Below, in pieces: positions 1 through 47,234 of a stretch of 64,000 bases of DNA. The notes beneath the pieces were generated by a model. It ran no database searches. It saw nothing but the letters and a program-made list of their open reading frames with translations, and had not been told where the DNA came from. A program made the position numbers and the translations under genes. The DNA is taken from the NCBI GenBank assembly GCA_054601695.1, contig BAAHQB010000084.1:186001-250000 (forward strand), given 5' to 3'. Source of the DNA: Amorphochlora amoebiformis (lineage: Eukaryota; Cercozoa; Chlorarachniophyceae). Each line of letters begins with the position of its first letter. The stretch's first letter is position 1.

Positions 1-420
1 CTGGAGGGTCGCCAGCGAAAAGTGCCTTATATCCGTGCGAAAATTTAGGCGATATTAAGGGCGAAGTGCCTTATATCTGTGCGGATCTTATATCCGTGCG
101 GATCGCACACTCGGCATCTATTCTCGTTGTCTCGGGGCCTAGCGCGAAATATTTTCTTCCACTCCTGCATGGCACCTAAGGGGGCGCTGTAAGTGGGCGC
201 AAGACGCAGAGGCTTGGGCCGCTCGGTGAATTGACGGGAGAATTAAATTTAAAAATTTAAAATTTCGGCCGATTTTAGGGCGGGGGTGCCTTATTATCTG
301 TGCGGAAATTTGACCGATTTTAGGGCGAAGTGCCTTATTATCTGTGCGGAAATTTGGGCAATTTTGAGGGGGGCCCTTATTAAGTGTGCGACCTTATAAG
401 TGTGCGCGCCCTTTACCCAA
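1..420. repeat. Left-edge direct repeats, about 44 bp
   Basis: Four imperfect copies of a motif beginning GTGCCTTATWATCTGTGCGG and continuing AAATTTGRCCGATTTTAGGG start near 21, 67, 287 and 331. The two best copies (287 and 331) are exactly 44 bp apart. Between them is a GC-richer stretch (100-240) with no coding signal and a short A/T palindrome, AATTTAAAAATTTAAAATT. No reading frame stays open usefully on either strand. It may be a satellite or the edge of a mobile element continuing left of the window. Confidence 0.6.
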
Positions 421-460
421 CGTGTACATATATATATATATTTATTTATATATATATATG

Positions 461-505
<45 letters not shown>

Positions 506-556
506 AATATCACACATACTCAAACACACAACCAAAACACACACACACACACACAC

Positions 557-596
<40 letters not shown>

Positions 597-648
597 CTCT
601 ATGAATACAACCATATGTTAGGGTATACACCTTTACATGTACTTTATA

Positions 649-685
<37 letters not shown>

Positions 686-785
686 GTACATATATACACG
701 CATATATAAACATATAAATATAAACATAAAATACATATATAAGTTATATACATACATACATACATACATATATATATATATGTGC

Positions 786-816
<31 letters not shown>

Positions 817-869
817 AAATATTATTTATATGTGTATATGTGTATATATATAATATATATACATCTGAC
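421..869. other. Low-complexity TA/CA stretch, no gene seen
   Basis: (TA)n runs interrupted by a CA tract (about 530-558) and short TACA variants. All reading frames are Tyr/Ile-rich translated repeats. Nothing non-repetitive was found that has splice signals. Confidence 0.7.
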
Positions 870-4321
<3,452 letters not shown>

Positions 4322-4619
4322 CTAAAATCGGTAGATTTAGCGTTACCGTTTGGGTTAAGCGTTACAATTCGGTTCAGAGTTAGGGTTAGGGTTAGGGTTA
4401 GGGTTAGGATCAGATCAGGTTATTCAGCATGTCTTAGTCCTAGGACCATTGACTCCTCCACTGGTTAGGGTTAGGGTTAGGGTTAGGGTTACGCTGTTGG
4501 TAGAGACTCGACACCCGCGGGTATAAATGCAGATTTGAATTCCTATGTATTAATAGGTAATAATATATAATGGATATACATATTTATATTGTAAATGTGT
4601 ATACATTATGTCAATATGT

Positions 4620-4679
<60 letters not shown>

Positions 4680-4708
4680 GTAGATATCCGGATAAACGAA
4701 ACTAACTA

Positions 4709-4741
<33 letters not shown>

Positions 4742-4847
4742 GTGTATAAATATATATTGTGACATATAAATGTTTATGTATGTATGTGTAAATACACATG
4801 GTATATCCCATGTATAAAATATGTACATGTAAATTATACGTATGAGG

Positions 4848-4884
<37 letters not shown>

Positions 4885-4906
4885 GTATATATATACATAG
4901 AGACGT

Positions 4907-4958
<52 letters not shown>

Positions 4959-4972
4959 TATTTAAACGCACT
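4322..4972. other. Intergenic region between two minus-strand genes
   Basis: Holds a TTAGGG array (about 4375-4408 and 4464-4492) interrupted by the telomere-linked element, a unique segment at 4492-4560 (GTTGGTAGAGACTCGACACCCGCGGG and on), long TA runs, and (TC)8 at about 4711-4727. No supported exon. Confidence 0.7.
4408..4463 (+). repeat. Telomere-linked element, copy 1
   Basis: Core GGTTATTCAGCATGTCTTAGTCCTAGGACCATTGACTCC, bordered by TTAGGG repeats on both sides. The same core recurs near 9431, 13397, 36483 and, inverted together with CCCTAA, near 35221 and 44024. Confidence 0.85.
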
Positions 4973-21503
<16,531 letters not shown>

Positions 21504-22096
21504 ATGTTCGACTTCTGAAATCTAATGTACCCATACAATCTGTTTACAGGTATATCTGTACTATATCTATGCTGAAAAGGGTCTAAGATCTCGAGAATCT
21601 TGAGTAAATGACTCCTGAAACATGTTTTAAGTGCTCCTCTAAAATGCAAGGCATGCACCTTCTCAGGGAGGCCATTGGCGTTGACGGTTAACCTAGGCCG
21701 AGAAAAACAAGCGCCAAAAACCTGATTTCTACACTTAGAAATTTACCGAAAGCGAACCCAACCGTATCACACCCTCCTCCCCCCCCCCCTTCACCTCTCA
21801 AAACTCCCTTCACCCCCCCCGCCCAAAATCGAATATTTCCTTGTTTTTATGTGATCTCCTGTCCTTGATATGTCTCTACCCTTCCCTGGACCATCTAGCG
21901 CTCGAAGTCTCACCCTATGGATGCCGCTCGACACTCGGAAGCCGTCCCCCTCCCCCACCACAGCAATCCCCAAAACAGCTAAAGCTATACATAGAACAAG
22001 ATTCATCGCTGGAACTAATTCCATCCATCGAGAAGACCGGGGGCGAATGGCCTCCCGCCATCTGGGGCGAAGTCCGACTTCCATTAGCCGTCGGTC
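21504..22096. promoter_or_regulatory. Divergent promoter between RIO1 and the J-domain gene
   Basis: This 593-bp, repeat-poor, GC-richer segment separates the two start codons (ATG at 21503 on minus, ATG at 22097 on plus). It contains C-rich runs (about 21770-21822) and no supported exon. Its position makes it the likely shared promoter and 5' UTR region. I see no certain TATA box or named site. Confidence 0.6.
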
Positions 22097-36763
<14,667 letters not shown>

Positions 36764-36770
36764 TATATAT

Positions 36771-36816
<46 letters not shown>

Positions 36817-36827
36817 TATTATATATA

Positions 36828-36861
<34 letters not shown>

Positions 36862-37488
36862 CCATACGTATATGTATATCTATATATATATATATACATA
36901 CATATATTTCATATATATTGTACACACTCTACCCTAACCTGACCCTAGCCCTAGCCTAACCCTAACGCAAACCTTAAACCTAACCCCAACCCTAACCCTC
37001 ACCCTAACCTAATCCTAACCCAACCCTAACCTGATCCTAACCTTAACCCTAACTCTAACACCCTAACCCAACCCTAACCCTAACCCTAACCCTAATCCAA
37101 ACCTAATCCCAACCCTACCTCATTAACCCTAACCCTAACCCGAATACCAACCCTAACCCTAATCCTAACCCTAACCTTAACCCAAATCCCAACCCTAACC
37201 CTAATCGCTAACCCTAACCCTAGCTCTAACCCTAATCTGATCAGCCTAATAGTAATTCTAATTAAGTATAATTCTAAATGTAACCATATAGCATATGGTT
37301 ATTACGATTGGGAAGAAAAGGAGGGAGAACCAGAGGGTAGGGGCTCTCCTGACAGAAACCCTAATTTTTGAATTCTGTTTACCGAATTTCTAAATTTTTT
37401 TTTCTTTCTCTTTTTTTCTCCCCATTTTTTTTTTTTTTTGGGCTTGATACATTTCTCTATTTCTCTTGGTTTCGTTTTGTCGGAGAAC
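36764..37488 (+). other. Intergenic region with CCCTAA array
   Basis: Between the J-gene stop and the next start codon lie TA repeats, a CCCTAA array at about 36930-37235 (many GAC/AAT variants), a unique AG-rich stretch (37300-37345) and T/CT tracts (37388-37440). The T/CT region probably contains the next gene's promoter and 5' UTR. Confidence 0.7.
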
Positions 37489-37506
37489 ATGTTTTGGATG
37501 AATGGA

Positions 37507-37583
<77 letters not shown>

Positions 37584-37599
37584 TATATGTATATATACG

Positions 37600-37639
<40 letters not shown>

Positions 37640-37780
37640 TATAATATATAAAAAAAATATATATATATATATGTATATAATGTGTATATATATATTTATA
37701 TACATACATATACTCCAGCACATAAACACGTAAAATCTAGTTATTCAAATAAATATTACATAAATACTATACAGGTACAC

Positions 37781-37811
<31 letters not shown>

Positions 37812-37899
37812 AATAGGCGGGATATGGGTGTGGAAAGAGGGATTACCACCTGAAGGGGCAGGAGATACACAAATGGTATTCCAAAATTATAAATATATG

Positions 37900-37946
<47 letters not shown>

Positions 37947-38014
37947 GGTTTGGAGTACCAATTGTATATCTCCTACCCCTTTATACATACATATAATATA
38001 TATGTATGTATATG

Positions 38015-38050
<36 letters not shown>

Positions 38051-38059
38051 ACATGTATT

Positions 38060-38100
<41 letters not shown>

Positions 38101-38140
38101 TATATATATCTATATATATATATATTTTTAATAGAATATT

Positions 38141-38211
<71 letters not shown>

Positions 38212-38295
38212 TATATACATATATATATATATATATGTATATATATTTGTATACATGTATGGATATATATATATATATATATATGTTGACCTACA

Positions 38296-38342
<47 letters not shown>

Positions 38343-38363
38343 ACAATATACGTGTATACATGT

Positions 38364-38413
<50 letters not shown>

Positions 38414-38481
38414 GTTAGGGTGATGAGACTGGTGGAGCGATGCAAGAAGAGGAGACTCAGATGGTTATATATATTTATACA

Positions 38482-38522
<41 letters not shown>

Positions 38523-38550
38523 AATATTTATGCATATATATATATATATG

Positions 38551-38597
<47 letters not shown>

Positions 38598-38607
38598 TGT
38601 TATATGT

Positions 38608-38639
<32 letters not shown>

Positions 38640-38692
38640 TATATGTACAAATTATTGTCATTACTATTGTAACTAATTATTATTTCATTTTT

Positions 38693-38745
<53 letters not shown>

Positions 38746-38758
38746 TATATAATATATA

Positions 38759-38792
<34 letters not shown>

Positions 38793-38797
38793 CACAA

Positions 38798-38863
<66 letters not shown>

Positions 38864-39035
38864 TATATATATATATCACAGCCTTCCAAAAGAAACTCAA
38901 ATCCCTCCCCTTCTAATGACGCCTTACGCATGCGTTTCGACCGCAAGTAACCCCAACCCTAACCCTAAGCCAATCAGTCTTAATACTAGCAAATCCACCA
39001 TAAATAAGCAACCACACGTGTCACTAGAACTCTGA

Positions 39036-39075
<40 letters not shown>

Positions 39076-39352
39076 CATAGCATATCACAGATATACATAC
39101 ATACATACACATGTATTTGGGAACATAACTTAACCCTAGCACTACCCTTCACAGTCCTTTCGAAGAATCCCTAATACCACCGGAGTCCCGGCCATTCGGA
39201 TTGGGGGGTATTTCGGTCAGCAATCGAGATAATGATGATGGAGGTGAGAGTATGCCTAACAAGTGTGTTATTTTCAGTGAAAACTGTTCATAGGAGGGTA
39301 TAATTTAATTTATTTTGGGTTTTGTGTTATTTGTCTAAGTGTTTGAGTATAT

Positions 39353-39441
<89 letters not shown>

Positions 39442-39487
39442 ATGTATATATATGTATGTATATACATGCATGTATGTATGTACATAA

Positions 39488-39542
<55 letters not shown>

Positions 39543-39595
39543 GTATATAATATACATATGTAATGTATAATATCGATATACGCTATTTAATATAC

Positions 39596-39651
<56 letters not shown>

Positions 39652-39684
39652 TATATATATATAATACATTGTATATGTATATAC

Positions 39685-39719
<35 letters not shown>

Positions 39720-39765
39720 ATTATTATTATTATTATATATGTGTATATATGTGTGTATATATAAC

Positions 39766-39804
<39 letters not shown>

Positions 39805-39825
39805 TGTGTGTGTTTGTGTTACATG

Positions 39826-39876
<51 letters not shown>

Positions 39877-39879
39877 TAC

Positions 39880-39942
<63 letters not shown>

Positions 39943-39989
39943 ATATACATACATATATATTATATACGTACATATATATATATACATAG

Positions 39990-40028
<39 letters not shown>

Positions 40029-40109
40029 ACAGAGGAGATACCCGAGGACGTGCGCGAGGCTGCAAGTCGTGTTAGGATGCGCTACTGGAGGAAGGCTGTA
40101 AACCAATAG
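37489..40109 (+). CDS. Unrecognised 117-aa protein, 6 exons
   Basis: Exons: 37489-37507 (ATG), 37817-37875, 38419-38463, 38882-38946, 39155-39243, 40033-40109 (TAG). All introns are GT-AG, phase is kept at all five junctions and the total is exactly 118 codons. Visible pieces in order: a Trp-rich start ([13 protein letters not shown]), two acidic exons with similar ends (GDTQM and EETQM, suggesting an exon duplication), a Pro/Asn/Ser segment ([15 protein letters not shown]), [10 protein letters not shown], and a basic C-terminus ([14 protein letters not shown]). No signal peptide or membrane segment is evident. Donor GTAACCCC after 38946 runs into a short CCCTAA stretch. The family is not recognised. 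The short first exon is the weakest part. Confidence 0.7.
37853..37982. repeat. Inverted copy of an exon end (hairpin)
   Basis: Arm 37853-37885 is the end of exon 37817-37875 plus its donor. Arm 37949-37982 is its reverse complement with about 5 changes over 33 bp (AAGGGGYAGGAGATAYACAA then TGGTAYTCCAAA). The loop is about 60 bp, mostly (TA)n. A spliced donor would be buried in such a stem. Confidence 0.85.
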
Positions 40110-40557
40110 CTGGATTCCGAATGTTTAAAATGTTGATCACCGTGACGGTATCATAAGTTAGATAGTAATCACACTCATTTGATATAATACTGGTGTCAGA
40201 GCTTGCAGAATCTATAACTGGCGATTAGGACGTAGCCAGCTGCAGTCTAGAGAAAATTTGGTGTCTATCTTGATTAGTTTAGTTGTGTGTATATTTATCA
40301 TACATGTAGCACTAGTATGATATCATAATCCGTCCGAATTAACTAAGCATCAAGTATGATCTAGGGTTTTTTCATATTTATATTCATGTAGTGACTTATC
40401 GGCTCAGGTGTAATCTAAATATTGCCAATAGGACTCATGTAGTGAGATTTGACATAGCCGCGAGACCGATCTGAGTTAACAATGTGACGGCGTGGCAGCC
40501 TGAGTCGTACAATTGTATCATTAGGCGCGGAGCTCACATTATCATAAGTTTACTATG

Positions 40558-40598
<41 letters not shown>

Positions 40599-41479
40599 AA
40601 AACTCGTATGACTGAAAATGTCCTGGGGATGTCCCATATACGACAAAGATATCTTGATATTGTTATGCCAAGATATCTACTAGAAGATATATCAGATCCT
40701 CGACTGACACGTGTCCGACACAACATCCGATCCAAGTTATGGTGGGGTTTTGAGGGGATTGGGGCTCAATTGAGTGAGGGTTCCCAAACTGGTGTGTGGG
40801 CTCTGGATTGTGAGATTTGCGATCGATTGAGCGATGGTATGAAGGGTGCTTTTTTGTAGTCCGCACAAAATTTCACTCGTAATCTGTTTCGACCACCCCG
40901 TGTTTCACATTTTGGCCAGGTAAAAAGTGAGATTTAAGTAGGCTATAAATGAACTCAATGGAAAATGAGTACCATCTAAAATCTCCCTCATAGCGGGTAC
41001 CACCACACCACGGCAAACACACCCGATGTTGGGACTCGTTAGTACTGCCGTGGGGGACCAGGCGGGAACACGGCACTGTGGTATCCATTTTTTTTGGGTT
41101 GCTGTTTGCGTTGTGCTTTGCTAGTTTGCCTATGTGCGTTTTTTTGCGTTTCACCTGTCTAGGTGCTGAATACCGGGTGGTAGCGGACGTTTCACCAGAG
41201 TATTGAATGCCGGGTGGTAGCGGGTAGTAACGACGTTACGAAGACCTTGACAGCCATTCATTCGAAACCCTCTATAAATATGCATAAAACTCAAACCCCT
41301 AATAGATGCTCAGTTGACCTCTAATTAGTAAAATTTAACCTCTAATAAAAAACATTGCAGTAGTATATTAATAACCCCTAAATTTAATTGTAAGAATATG
41401 AATAATATATCACATATCTCCAACAAATATATGCTTTCAAAATAAAAAGCGGCTCAGATGGAGTCGGGTGACACAGAGC
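40110..41479. other. Repeat-poor intergenic region
   Basis: About 1.4 kb of unique sequence with one TA run (40565-40595). It contains an 83-codon plus-strand ORF (40608-40859) and a 93-codon minus-strand ORF (40873-41154). Neither has splice context or family features I recognise. A direct repeat TGAATRCCGGGTGGTAGCGG occurs at about 41167 and 41204. The 3' end and any polyadenylation signal of the upstream gene would lie here. Confidence 0.6.
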
Positions 41480-42710
41480 CTAGATTACGTTCGGGAATGG
41501 TGTAAAATTCGGGATGAAATTGGGCCACTGTTGTGCGGCGATATTCGTGGCGTTTTCGATGGTTTGTACGCATATATGACATTATATGTACACATATGTA
41601 TATAGTATATCTATATATGAATACCTTTTTTATAGTATTTAAGCAAGGAGAGATGTAAACGTGATGAGACCCCAAACAGAAACTTTTCTATATCTGCTTC
41701 CCCCCCAAGCCCCTCCTGTCTCTCCGACTCTCGGATTTTTCTCAATCACTCTTCTCTCTATCTCTAACGTCTCCCTCTCTCTTCTCTCTTCTATCTCACA
41801 CTCTCTTCCCGCTCTCGGTCTCCGCTCGATCCCTCTTCTCTCCATTTGTAACCTCTCTCTCTTCTCTCTCACTCTCTTTTCGCTCTTTCTGCCAATCTCT
41901 CACTCGCCTACTCTTCTCTCCATCTCCAATATCTACTTCTCTTCTCTTTTATACTCTCTCTTCGTTCTCGCTGCATATCTCTCACTGAAAGAAAATGAGA
42001 ATGAGAGGGAGAGAGGAGAAAGAGAGGGAGAGGGAAGGGAGTTTCGAGAGGAGAGGGGGGGAGAGGGAGGAAAAGAGGGAGAAAAGAGAGAGGAGTGAGA
42101 GAGAGGATGGGAGGGCAAGAGAGTGATATATGTATTAGATGCACGATATCTACAATACAGATCAAAGGGGGCGATTCGCGGGATGTGGAAGGAGGTATAA
42201 ACGTGTGCTGATGTGATACTATCTAGATACGGTGTAATACTACATTATGCTAGAGTATAACTACATGTATGATGGGGTCACGACTATGTGTACGGTGTAA
42301 TACTACATTATGCTAGTGTATAACTACATGTATGATGGGGTCACTATGTGTACCATATGTATTGTGTATTTACATGTATCATACATATGTATTTCTAGAT
42401 ACATGTGCTATGTGAGGCTCTGTGATTCTATCTGCATGTGTAATATACATGTCCTAGTACATGTATATGTATTATATGCATGATACATGTATATGTATTA
42501 TATGCATGATACGTGTACCATACTATATATGCACGTGCTATATGCAGTGTAATAGTATATTAATATGTATCATATGTATTTCTAAATACATGTAGTATGT
42601 GATACAATATGTACATGTATCATATGTATTTCTGAATCTGTATTTTTTACTGGTTGGAACGTTGGAAAATATGAAGGTATATAATCTTACAAATATTATA
42701 TATACATATA

Positions 42711-42749
<39 letters not shown>

Positions 42750-42764
42750 ATATATGTATATATA

Positions 42765-42810
<46 letters not shown>

Positions 42811-42862
42811 CTCAATTGCCCCATAGAAGTTGTCGGCTACTGGCAGACAGTATATCATTGGA

Positions 42863-42941
<79 letters not shown>

Positions 42942-43310
42942 ATATAGGAAGCCTTAATTACCCCATAAGTGCTGTCCGGGCTACTCGTAGACATTATGTC
43001 GTTGGATTCTCTGGACAGAGTAATGAACATTTAAATGAATACCATGTAAATACATATATTATATGTGTGTGTATATATATGTATATGTGTATGTGTGTAT
43101 ATATGTGGATATGTATGTATGTATACGTATATTATATATATATATATAATATACACAAATATAAATATATATGTATATTATATGTATATATATATATATA
43201 TATATATTATATAAATATATATGTATATATGTATCGTACGCGTATGTATAAAATACTGAAATAAATAAAAAATGTGCGTATATACGTATGTCATATGTCG
43301 TATGTATGTA

Positions 43311-43378
<68 letters not shown>

Positions 43379-43486
43379 TATGCATATCTTTTACATAATA
43401 TGTATATATGTAGGGATTTACCGATTGCTAACTTATGCATTGCTTCACATCGAGATAGACGGAAGGTATATAAATAAATGTATATG

Positions 43487-43519
<33 letters not shown>

Positions 43520-43539
43520 GATGGATGTATATGTATATT

Positions 43540-43580
<41 letters not shown>

Positions 43581-43591
43581 ATAATAATATT

Positions 43592-43683
<92 letters not shown>

Positions 43684-43717
43684 TATATGAACGTATAGAA
43701 TATGTGTATTATGACAA

Positions 43718-43760
<43 letters not shown>

Positions 43761-43808
43761 GAATAATAAATTTGTAATAATACACATATTTTATACTTTC
43801 ATATAATG

Positions 43809-43840
<32 letters not shown>

Positions 43841-43944
43841 TAGTATACATACATATACATAAATAATACACATACATATATATATATATATATACATACC
43901 CAGAATCAGATTTCCCTCTAAAGTCCACCCTCTCGGAAACTCCA
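41480..43944 (-). CDS. Weakly supported partial gene
   Basis: Exon 43900-43944 (acceptor GGTTTCAG, donor GTATGT; reads [14 protein letters not shown]) joins in phase to 42962-43010 (acceptor GTCCAG, donor GTAATT; reads [16 protein letters not shown]). A possible last exon, 41480-41527, also fits phase and ends in TAG. A plus-strand reading of the same island ([16 protein letters not shown] and on, 41457-41565) is equally protein-like, so the terminal exon is doubtful. The 5' end is not found. Ser-rich; family not recognised. Confidence 0.35.
41690..42125. repeat. Pyrimidine tract followed by purine tract
   Basis: 41695-41985 is CT-rich and contains two related blocks of about 95 bp (TCTCCATCTCTAACGTCTCC, TCTCCATTTGTAACCTCTCT). 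41986-42125 is GAGAGG-rich on the same strand. The two halves can pair as a long imperfect hairpin. Confidence 0.85.
42231..42352 (+). repeat. Tandem duplication, about 60 bp
   Basis: GGTGTAATACTACATTATGC TAGWGTATAACTACATGTATGATGGGG (in two parts) occurs at 42231 and again at 42294, with the second copy shortened near TCACGACTATG. Neighbouring sequence (42352-42640) is rich in CATGTATATG-type permutations. Confidence 0.85.
42822..42872 (-). pseudogene. Decayed copy of exon 42962-43010
   Basis: The minus strand reads SNDILSASS in the frame where the true exon reads SNDIMSTSS. The donor is GCAATT instead of GTAATT and the acceptor is lost in (TA)n. Confidence 0.7.
43411..43463 (+). other. Unplaced exon candidate
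   Basis: ATGTAG, then about 53 nt ending CGGAAG and GTATATAA, with good splice sites on the plus strand (reads [17 protein letters not shown] in one frame). No partner exon was found in phase on this strand. Confidence 0.3.
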
Positions 43945-43957
43945 CTGAAACCGGCAT

Positions 43958-44215
43958 CCCTAACCCTAACCCTAACCCTAAACACATCACCACAACAACA
44001 CTAAGCATCCCCAACAACACGATGTGCTGTTATCCCAAACAGCAATACAGCCCCACTCTCTGGAGGAGTCAATGGTCCTTGGACTAAGACATGCTGAATA
44101 ATCTGATCCTAACCCTGAAAACCACAATCCCAACCCTAAACCCTAACTCTAACGACCCCAACCCCAACCCTAACCCTAACCCTAACCCTAACCCTAACCC
44201 TAACCCGAGCGAACA
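43958..44215 (+). repeat. CCCTAA array with inverted telomere-linked element
   Basis: CCCTAA hexamers at 43958-43982 and 44105-44215 flank the element at 44024-44108. Confidence 0.9.
44024..44108 (-). repeat. Telomere-linked element, long inverted copy
   Basis: Reverse complement of the element. It includes GGAGTCAATGGTCCTTGGAC TAAGACATGCTGAATAATCTGATC, preceded by an extension CAGCAATACAGCCCCACTCTC comparable in position to the tail of copy 9431-9513. Confidence 0.85.
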
Positions 44216-44269
44216 TAACCCTCACGCTGTCCCGTGCTTTCTAACATGAGAATTCCTTCCCCAACCCGC

Positions 44270-44414
44270 TCTTTTCTAGCTCTCTCTTTTCTCTCTTTCC
44301 TCTATCCTCTCTGCTTCTTCTCACTCTCTCTCTCTCGCTTATTTTCTTTCTTTCTCTCTTCTTTGCTCTCTCTCCCCCCCCTCTCTCCTCCTTCTCTCTC
44401 TTTCCCTCTTCTTT

Positions 44415-44450
<36 letters not shown>

Positions 44451-44560
44451 CATCACCCTTTTTCTCTCTCTACCCCAACCCTAACCCAAACCTTAACTCC
44501 AATCCTCTCCCTAACCCTAACCCTAGCCCTAACCCTAACCCTAACCCTAGGGCTCTCTCG
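44270..44560 (+). repeat. CT tract followed by CCCTAA array
   Basis: 44270-44470 is CT-rich with CTTTCC variants and (CT)16. 44471-44560 is CCCTAA with variants. No exon supported. Confidence 0.9.
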
Positions 44561-44637
44561 CCTCACGTGTGGAAATCGATACATCTTCGAGTCTTATCCC
44601 CCTCCTAACCCCCCTCCTCTTACCCGCCAAGCCGACA

Positions 44638-44665
44638 ATGGGCATAAAAACCCGACTTTTGCTGG
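44638..44665 (+). other. Candidate first exon (MGIKTRLLLG)
   Basis: ATG followed by nine open codons, then the strong donor GTAAGT at 44666. It lies upstream of the gene at 46226-49443 on the same strand, but its phase does not match exon 46226-46281 directly. Either another exon lies in the degenerate array or the two are unrelated. Confidence 0.35.
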
Positions 44666-44735
44666 GTAAGTATGAATCTTTATGTAGAATGTGTATATGC
44701 AGGTATATGTATACATATAGAAATATGTATATATG

Positions 44736-44765
<30 letters not shown>

Positions 44766-44768
<3 letters not shown>

Positions 44769-46220
44769 ACTCTAATCATAACCCCAACCTAAACTCTAAT
44801 CGTAATGGTAACCGTATTCGTAACCGTAACTCTAATCTTAATCGTAAACCCTAATCAATACCCTATCCCTAATCGTAATCGTAGTCGCAACCGTATGATT
44901 ACCGCAACCCTAACCACAATTTCAATCATAGCTATTAACCTAATCCTAACCCTAGTTCGTAATCGTAACCGTAATTGTAATCGTATGCGCTATCGTAACC
45001 CTAATCATAATCCTAATCGTAACCATTATCCTAATCCTACACCCTAATCGTAATCGTAACCCTAACAGTATCCATCACCGTTATCGGTAATCATAATCGT
45101 AATCGTAATCGTAATCCTAACCATAGCTGCAACACTAACTCTAATCATAATCGTAACCCTAAGCCTAATCGTAATAGTATTCGTAACCACATCGGAAACC
45201 CTTAACCCTAAACCTAACTTTAACCCTAATTCACCCTAATCGTAATCGTAATCGTAACCCTAACCAACCATAACTGCAACCCTAACCCTAATCGTAATTT
45301 TGTAACCCCAAGCCTAATCGTAATAGTAATCGTAACCACAACCGTAACCCTAACCCTAACCCTAACCATAACTGCAACCCTAACCCTAATCATAATCGTA
45401 ACCCCTAAGCCTAATCGTAATAGTAATCGTAACCACAACCGTAACCTAACCCTAACCCTAACCCTAACCCTAAAATTGCAACCGTAACCCTAACAAATTA
45501 TAACCCTACTTCAAAAATAATCGTTATCATAATCCTAACCGTAACCGTAACCGTAATGATTATCGTAACACTAATCGTCATCGTAACCCTAACCGTAACC
45601 CTAACGATTACGTAATCGTAATCGTAATCGTAATCGTAAACCCTAAGGATAACCGTAACGCTAACTAGCCTAGTGGTAACGCTAACAGTAACCGTAACCC
45701 TAACGATTATCGTAATCGTAATCATAATCATAGTCGTAATCGTAACCGTAAGGATATAACCGTAACCGTCATCGTAACCCTAACCGTAACTGTAACCCTA
45801 AACGATTATCGTAACAGTGTTCGTAATCGTAATCGTAATCGTAACCCTAAGGATAACCGTAACCCTAATTATAACGCTAACTGTAACCGTAACCCTAACG
45901 ATTAATCGTAATCGTAATCGTAACTGCAACACTAAGAATAACCGTAACCGTCATCGTAACCCTAACCGTAACCGTAACCGTAACCCTAGCGATTGTCGTA
46001 AACGTAATCGTAATCGTAACCCTAAGGATAACCGTAACCCTAATGATAACAGTAACCATAACCCTAACGATTATCGTGTTCGTAATTATAAATCGAAATC
46101 GTAACCCTAATGATAACCTTAAGCGTAAACCTAACCCTAAGGATTATCGTAATCGGAATCGTAGTCGTAATTGTAATCGTAACCCTAAGGATAACCGTAA
46201 CCCTAATGATAACGCTAATA
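44766..46220 (+). repeat. Degenerate TAACCG/TAATCG hexamer array, 1.45 kb
   Basis: A sea of six-base units close to CCCTAA but dominated by CGTAAT, CGTAAC, GATAAC and GGATAAC. Larger blocks repeat: GTAACCCTAAGGATAACCGT followed by AACCCTAAT begins at 45841, 46016 and 46179, and a close variant at about 45636, giving spacings of roughly 205, 175 and 163 bp. It is intronic or 5' to the gene at 46226. Confidence 0.95.
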
Positions 46221-46225
46221 AGCAG

Positions 46226-46332
46226 TGGGGTTCCGCCTTCCTATCTAATTCCGTTGGGACAACAATTAAATACTTCAAAAGGTTACATTGACTATATATA
46301 TGATATGATATATATATATATATATATACATG

Positions 46333-46375
<43 letters not shown>

Positions 46376-46424
46376 GAGTATGTATGTACTTGAACACATA
46401 AAAAGCATGTACATAATTCTTAAA

Positions 46425-46461
<37 letters not shown>

Positions 46462-46558
46462 CAAATTCTATGTATATTTGTATATATATACATATATACA
46501 TATACATATATATATATATATATGTTCAAATTCTATGTATATTTGTATATATATATAT

Positions 46559-46604
<46 letters not shown>

Positions 46605-46738
46605 TTACATTCTACATATGTATAAAAATGTATATCCATATATGTACATAATTTATATATATATATATATATATACCTTACTCAGGACTTGGATTCGCCC
46701 TCCTAATCTCCCATAACCACCCAAATCCTAACCAAACT

Positions 46739-46797
<59 letters not shown>

Positions 46798-46810
46798 TAT
46801 ATATATATAT

Positions 46811-46844
<34 letters not shown>

Positions 46845-46981
46845 TATATTTATGTTTATATATATATATATATATAGATTTATAGATTTATATATATAGA
46901 TAGATAGATAGATGTATCTATATTTTCACCGCATACTTTACGTATGTGTAAGGAATTAAGTCTTTAAATACCATACCTATG

Positions 46982-47045
<64 letters not shown>

Positions 47046-47047
47046 TT

Positions 47048-47078
<31 letters not shown>

Positions 47079-47158
47079 TGGACACATTTACATATGTGTA
47101 ATGAACTTTTACATATATATGTATGTACGTGTGTGTATGTATGTATGTATATATCTAT

Positions 47159-47234
<76 letters not shown>

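Noticed and set aside
40608-41154. ORFs of 83 (plus) and 93 (minus) codons in the repeat-poor island
   Set aside because: No splice partners, no recognised motifs, overlapping opposite-strand ORFs. Left as intergenic; a single-exon gene cannot be excluded.
46144-46740. Minus-strand exon readings at 46.2 and 46.7 kb ([28 protein letters not shown])
   Set aside because: Splice-like on minus but not phase-compatible with each other, whereas the plus-strand readings chain over four or five exons.
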